From positions 1 through 64,000 of the forward strand of contig NGBS01000882.1 of NCBI GenBank assembly GCA_002245135.1: 64,000 nucleotides of DNA, read 5' to 3'. Source of the DNA: Proteromonas lacertae (taxonomy: Eukaryota > Sar > Bigyra > Opalinata > Proteromonadidae). Each line of letters opens with the position of its first letter. The stretch's first letter is position 1. The notes under the pieces were generated by a model. That model saw only the letters and a list, made by a program, of their open reading frames with translations. It made no database searches and was not told the origin of the DNA. Both the position numbers and the translations under genes were made by a program. Shown here in pieces: positions 60,201-64,000 of the stretch.

Positions 60201-63200
60201 ATATCCATTAAACAATTATTGACTCTTTATAATAAGACTATTTATATACTAAGAATGAGACAACAGAATGATTTATTATGTCAATTATTAGACAATATTG
60301 GTGATATGTTTTTAAGAGTTGGAAATATAGAAAAAGCGAATAAATATTATGTCGATGCAATAGATGGTATGTTTGGTACATTTGATATAATCAATAACTA
60401 TGAAGAATATATGAATAACAATAATATTATCATTACATTAGGATATAAGAATATAGTATATGCCTGCAATGTTGTTTATAAACTATACAAATATACTTCA
60501 AATGATAATAACAACAATAAATTGAATTACACTATATTTATCTCATGTTTAATTAAAGAGTTGTTTAGTATATCTTATCCACATCCTCAAAGATATTGTG
60601 ATTACAATAACTATATAATTGATGAAGTGTGGAATAATAATAATCTATTTAATGATATAAGTGTATTATCACCATCATTAGTGTTAGAAATGTTATATTA
60701 TACTGCAGTCTATTTATATGAATATAATTATTATCTAAGTGCTTTTCCTATATTATCTTATGGTATATTTATATCAACAAGGTTATGCAGAAATCCAATA
60801 TATGCAACTATGTTTAGAATATTGTTATGTAAAGCACAGTGTAAATTGTCCTATTACCATAATGCAGTTATGACGTATTATTACATTATTACATGCTCTG
60901 AATGTCCTATTCTATCACCTTCTGAAAATGATGAAAATGAAGAGAATAATGCTAAAGGTAAAACAGGTACAAATGCAGCAGCAGCTAAATCAAAAGCAAA
61001 AGGTGGAAAAGCAACTCCAGTTCAAGCTCAAGCCACTGATGAAAATTTACCACCAGAATTCAAAGTATATGAGCCAATCGAACAGAATAAAGCAATTATT
61101 GATTATTTATTAGATGGAGTAATATTAGCAGCAAATATAAAGAAGTTATATGGTGAAACACTAACACATCAAGTGACTTTATTGAGATTTGAAATATTAT
61201 TAGATATAGCAGCAAATTGTGAAGGTGAATATAGAACAAAGATATTGAATTCAATGTTTCCTGAGTTACAGAGTTATATAACAGTGTTTAATACAGTTGA
61301 AGAAAAACCAGAGGATGAAGATGAAGCTGAAAATAATAAGAATCAAACAACCAAAGGATCAAGACCAGGAACAACCAAATCAGCTAAAAAACCAGCAAAT
61401 CCTAAAGATAACAAAGCAAAATTAGCTGCTCAATTAATGAGTGGAGATCCATCCACATTACCTGAACAATTGAAGATAATATTAGAATGTAATTTATATA
61501 ACTTATTATATCGATATTATACTATTCAATATCAATATAAAGAAGGTAATACATTTTGTAATAGAATCTTAGAAAGAATTGATAATTATACAAAATTACA
61601 TGTATTACCAATACCACTTACATTCGAATATCAACCAAACTTAGCAGAATATGGTGGATTTAGTAGTATTTATATAAAGACAAAATTGAACCAATCAAAA
61701 TGTTTATTATATATGAATCAATATAAACTATCCAATCAAATATTAGAAGAATTGGATAAATATTGTGATAATAAGAACGAGATATATTATAGAAGATATT
61801 TGTATTATATTCAATATAAATTGTATGTCAATCAAGGAGATATTGAAAATGCAAATACTGCAATTAATAAAGCTACAAAGATCGTATATTTATTTATCAA
61901 TTTAATTATTTATATTTGAATAGATTGATGAAAACAGTTATGATGATATATTTACATATGAAATTATATTATCCAAAATCTGTAACAATATCAATGTCAA
62001 TAGAATCAATAATAAAGATCAACAAATAGAAGTCTATAATAAAGAATTAGAAGCATTACGTAATGTTATTGCATTTATGTTAAGTTATCTTCAAGATAAT
62101 GGAATAATCTATCCACCAGATGATAATCCCGAAGAAGCTAAAAGAGAGAAATTGAGATATAATGTTTATAATAACACAATCAAATACTATGAAATAGCTG
62201 AAGCTTTGTATGTATTATATACAATAGAAAAACCAAAATTATTGACTGAAGATGAATATCATATGTGCACTAATTATATCGATGAAGCATTAAAGTTTAT
62301 GAAATATTCAACACCCGAACCACATTCAGTTAAATCATTATTATTATATGAAAAATCATACTTTGAGAAATATGACATTTTAATTAGAATTATAGGGAAT
62401 AGTATGAAATATGATGAAAGTGATGTTAAATGTATAATTGAAGATTTTGAAACATGTGTGAAATACAGTATTAATGAAGATATTGGTTTATATGATATAT
62501 CGAATAACTGTTTTAAACAGTTATTTTTGTTATATTTCAATATATATCCAAGTGAATTTAACAAGTTATATTACTATTTAATGATGATAAAGATGTGTTT
62601 GAGTAGAAAACATGAATTTTGGTTTAATATTCAAAGTTATTTTAATGATGGATTAAAAGCAGATATTTTACCTTTAGAAATACATAATGATTACCAATAT
62701 ACCTTAGAAAATAATAGTGAATTAAATACAGCTACATTCTATAATTATTATCAATTGTTATTGAAAGAATATGAATATAGTGGAGTGATTGATATTCGAT
62801 TGAATTTATTGATATATGAAGCTTATCAATATATTATAAAGAATATGCCAAACTTCAATACAAATTTAAAGGTTAATCCAATGGAAGAATCATCTTTAAC
62901 ACCATTAGATACTTCTATTGTTGTATTATTATTATTTTTAATATTTTTAATAGACTTATATTACTAATCCAGATGCTGTTGAAGAACAAGATACTGAGAC
63001 TGAAATATGTTACATCTACCTCTCAGGAAAAGGCTGTTTTAGTTTCCCAATCAATACAGACACAATGAACAGTATTAAACAATTAGTGAAGAAAACATTA
63101 GAAGAAGCGAAGAAAAATCTTCCACCAGAACCAACTCCAGTTCCAAACGCAAAAGGAAAGAAAACTCCCAAACCTGCAGCCAATAGGAAATCAAAGATTG

Positions 63201-63499
63201 GTGGTAAGAATTCTAAAGGTGCTACTCCTGTGCCTGAAGAGACATTAGAAGGATCTTTGACTGAAGAACAACATAATGAATTCTTGAAGGAATTTGTTTG
63301 TATGATTTTACCTGATAAAATGAATGAGAATGAAGAAGGAGAGATTGTGTGTAGTGTAGAACCATTTAAATATGATGTGAATACAAGTTTGTCGTTGATT
63401 AATAGAATTGGAAAGTTATTTGTGTCAGATTTTAATGAAATACAAGATGATGATGAAATACATCCATTGATTGAGTGGTTCTTCTCTTTATTAAATTAG
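54273..63499 (+). CDS. CFAP54: CFAP54, axonemal central-apparatus (C1d) protein
   Basis: Exons: 54273-54368, 54396-54475, 54545-54659, 54698-57863, 57913-61883, 61924-62922 and 62954-63499, for 2990 residues (human is about 3100). The second junction is uncertain: a GC-AG intron (54476-54544) gives HIK joined to IGEKFLSLKEY, which fits the family, whereas GT-AG choices there need a one-base indel. The protein is rich in helical TPR-like repeats, with Lys/Glu-rich linkers. A fibronectin-like region near residues 880-980 starts at PPPPLILTRNHSSITIKP, typical of CFAP54. In Chlamydomonas FAP54 works with FAP46, FAP74 and FAP221 in the C1d projection that tunes flagellar beating. TTCAAGCCAA lies 42 nt before the start. 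Confidence 0.88.
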
Positions 63500-64000
63500 A
63501 CTAATTTTTAAATGAGATTTATTGCAATATTTTATATTTTGCTATTAAATTTATATATTCTGTTTGTAATATATTGTATTCTATACCGGCAATTCATTTC
63601 TTATTACTTTTAAAGCATTTTTTAACTAATATAAAAAAATCGTACTTTGTTCATCTATTAACATGTATTAATGTATAATGAAAATGTTTAAATGATTTTA
63701 ATCATTCTTATAAATCTCTTTATATCAACATTAAGAATTGTGTTTCTTCTGGTTTATCAAAAAATATTCCAAACACCCAAAGATTAACCAATCAAAAGCA
63801 AGAGTGACTCATTTCACTTTTTGAGTTTTTATTTTATTTCTCACAAACCCTTCACTTAACCTGCATATGAACATAAGCTTTACTCCAACAAAATGGAAAC
63901 AAATATATAAACGTAATAATAAAGTCGGTTCTCGAAAGCACATTTTATGCTTTCCTGACCACTCTTCTAACTCACATAATGTATTATTTTTAATTTATTT
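63500..64000. other. Spacer after CFAP54 with a candidate structured hairpin
   Basis: No gene is supportable in these 500 bp. At 63924-63959 there is a hairpin: a 7-bp stem GAAAGCA (63934-63940) with TGCTTTC (63948-63954), and an outer GTCGG (63924-63928) with CTGAC (63955-63959) across a 5-base bulge. It is more GC-rich than its surroundings and could be part of a small RNA or an upstream element of the next gene. Confidence 0.4.

Noticed and set aside
1-64000. CRISPR arrays, rRNA or tRNA genes
   Set aside because: No regularly spaced repeats, rRNA-like blocks or tRNA T-loop signatures were seen on reading both strands. The gene content is eukaryotic nuclear.

Overview
The window is AT-rich nuclear DNA from a flagellated microbial eukaryote. 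Coding sequence is roughly 28-30% GC by hand counts of sample lines, and spacers are nearer 20%. Genes are spliced with extremely short introns, almost all 23-49 nt, that begin GTAT and end TAG. TAA, TAG and TGA are all used as stops, so the standard code applies. An axonemal central-apparatus gene (CFAP54) and a divergent dynein heavy chain imply a flagellum or a flagellated stage. I cannot name the lineage from this sequence alone.

Layout. Positions 1-11738 and 33485-45226 are near-identical inverted copies of one ~11.74 kb block. The block holds MAD1, an Ariadne RBR ubiquitin ligase, a 1883-residue surface protein (called PIG-A here), an Ariadne 3' fragment and the 3' part of a second surface protein (PIG-B). 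The right copy lies in full context: PIG-B is complete (30895-36131) and MAD1 continues to 46421. The left copy starts at the window edge and cuts PIG-B at 11738. Several single-base indels break genes in one copy while the other stays open. The unique spacer between the arms carries an 8-exon dynein heavy chain (12417-25726, minus), a kinesin-like gene (25888-28551, plus), histone H2B with a 3' stem-loop (28620-29084, minus) and a gene-poor stretch with an ectopic kinesin fragment.

Right of the repeat come PRPF31 (46505-48042), an unrecognised 211-residue helical protein, a GC-richer orphan HTH-like gene, the arginyltransferase ATE1 (49991-51576), a Tudor-less SMN-like protein (51778-53189), a phosphopantetheinyl transferase (53348-54156) and CFAP54 (54273-63499).

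How the genes fit together. There are two functional themes: microtubule or flagellum proteins (dynein, kinesin, CFAP54) and RNA splicing (PRPF31, SMN), beside a surface-protein pair with signal peptides, Ig-like repeats and single membrane anchors. The most interesting observation is that the dynein and the kinesin are divergently transcribed from a shared 161 bp gap and both appear catalytically compromised. The kinesin has lost its Walker A lysine. The dynein AAA1 Walker B glutamate reads as arginine, its AAA3 P-loop is degraded, and it stops after AAA6. Both keep recognisable microtubule-interaction parts. This looks like a pair of non-motile, motor-derived microtubule proteins.
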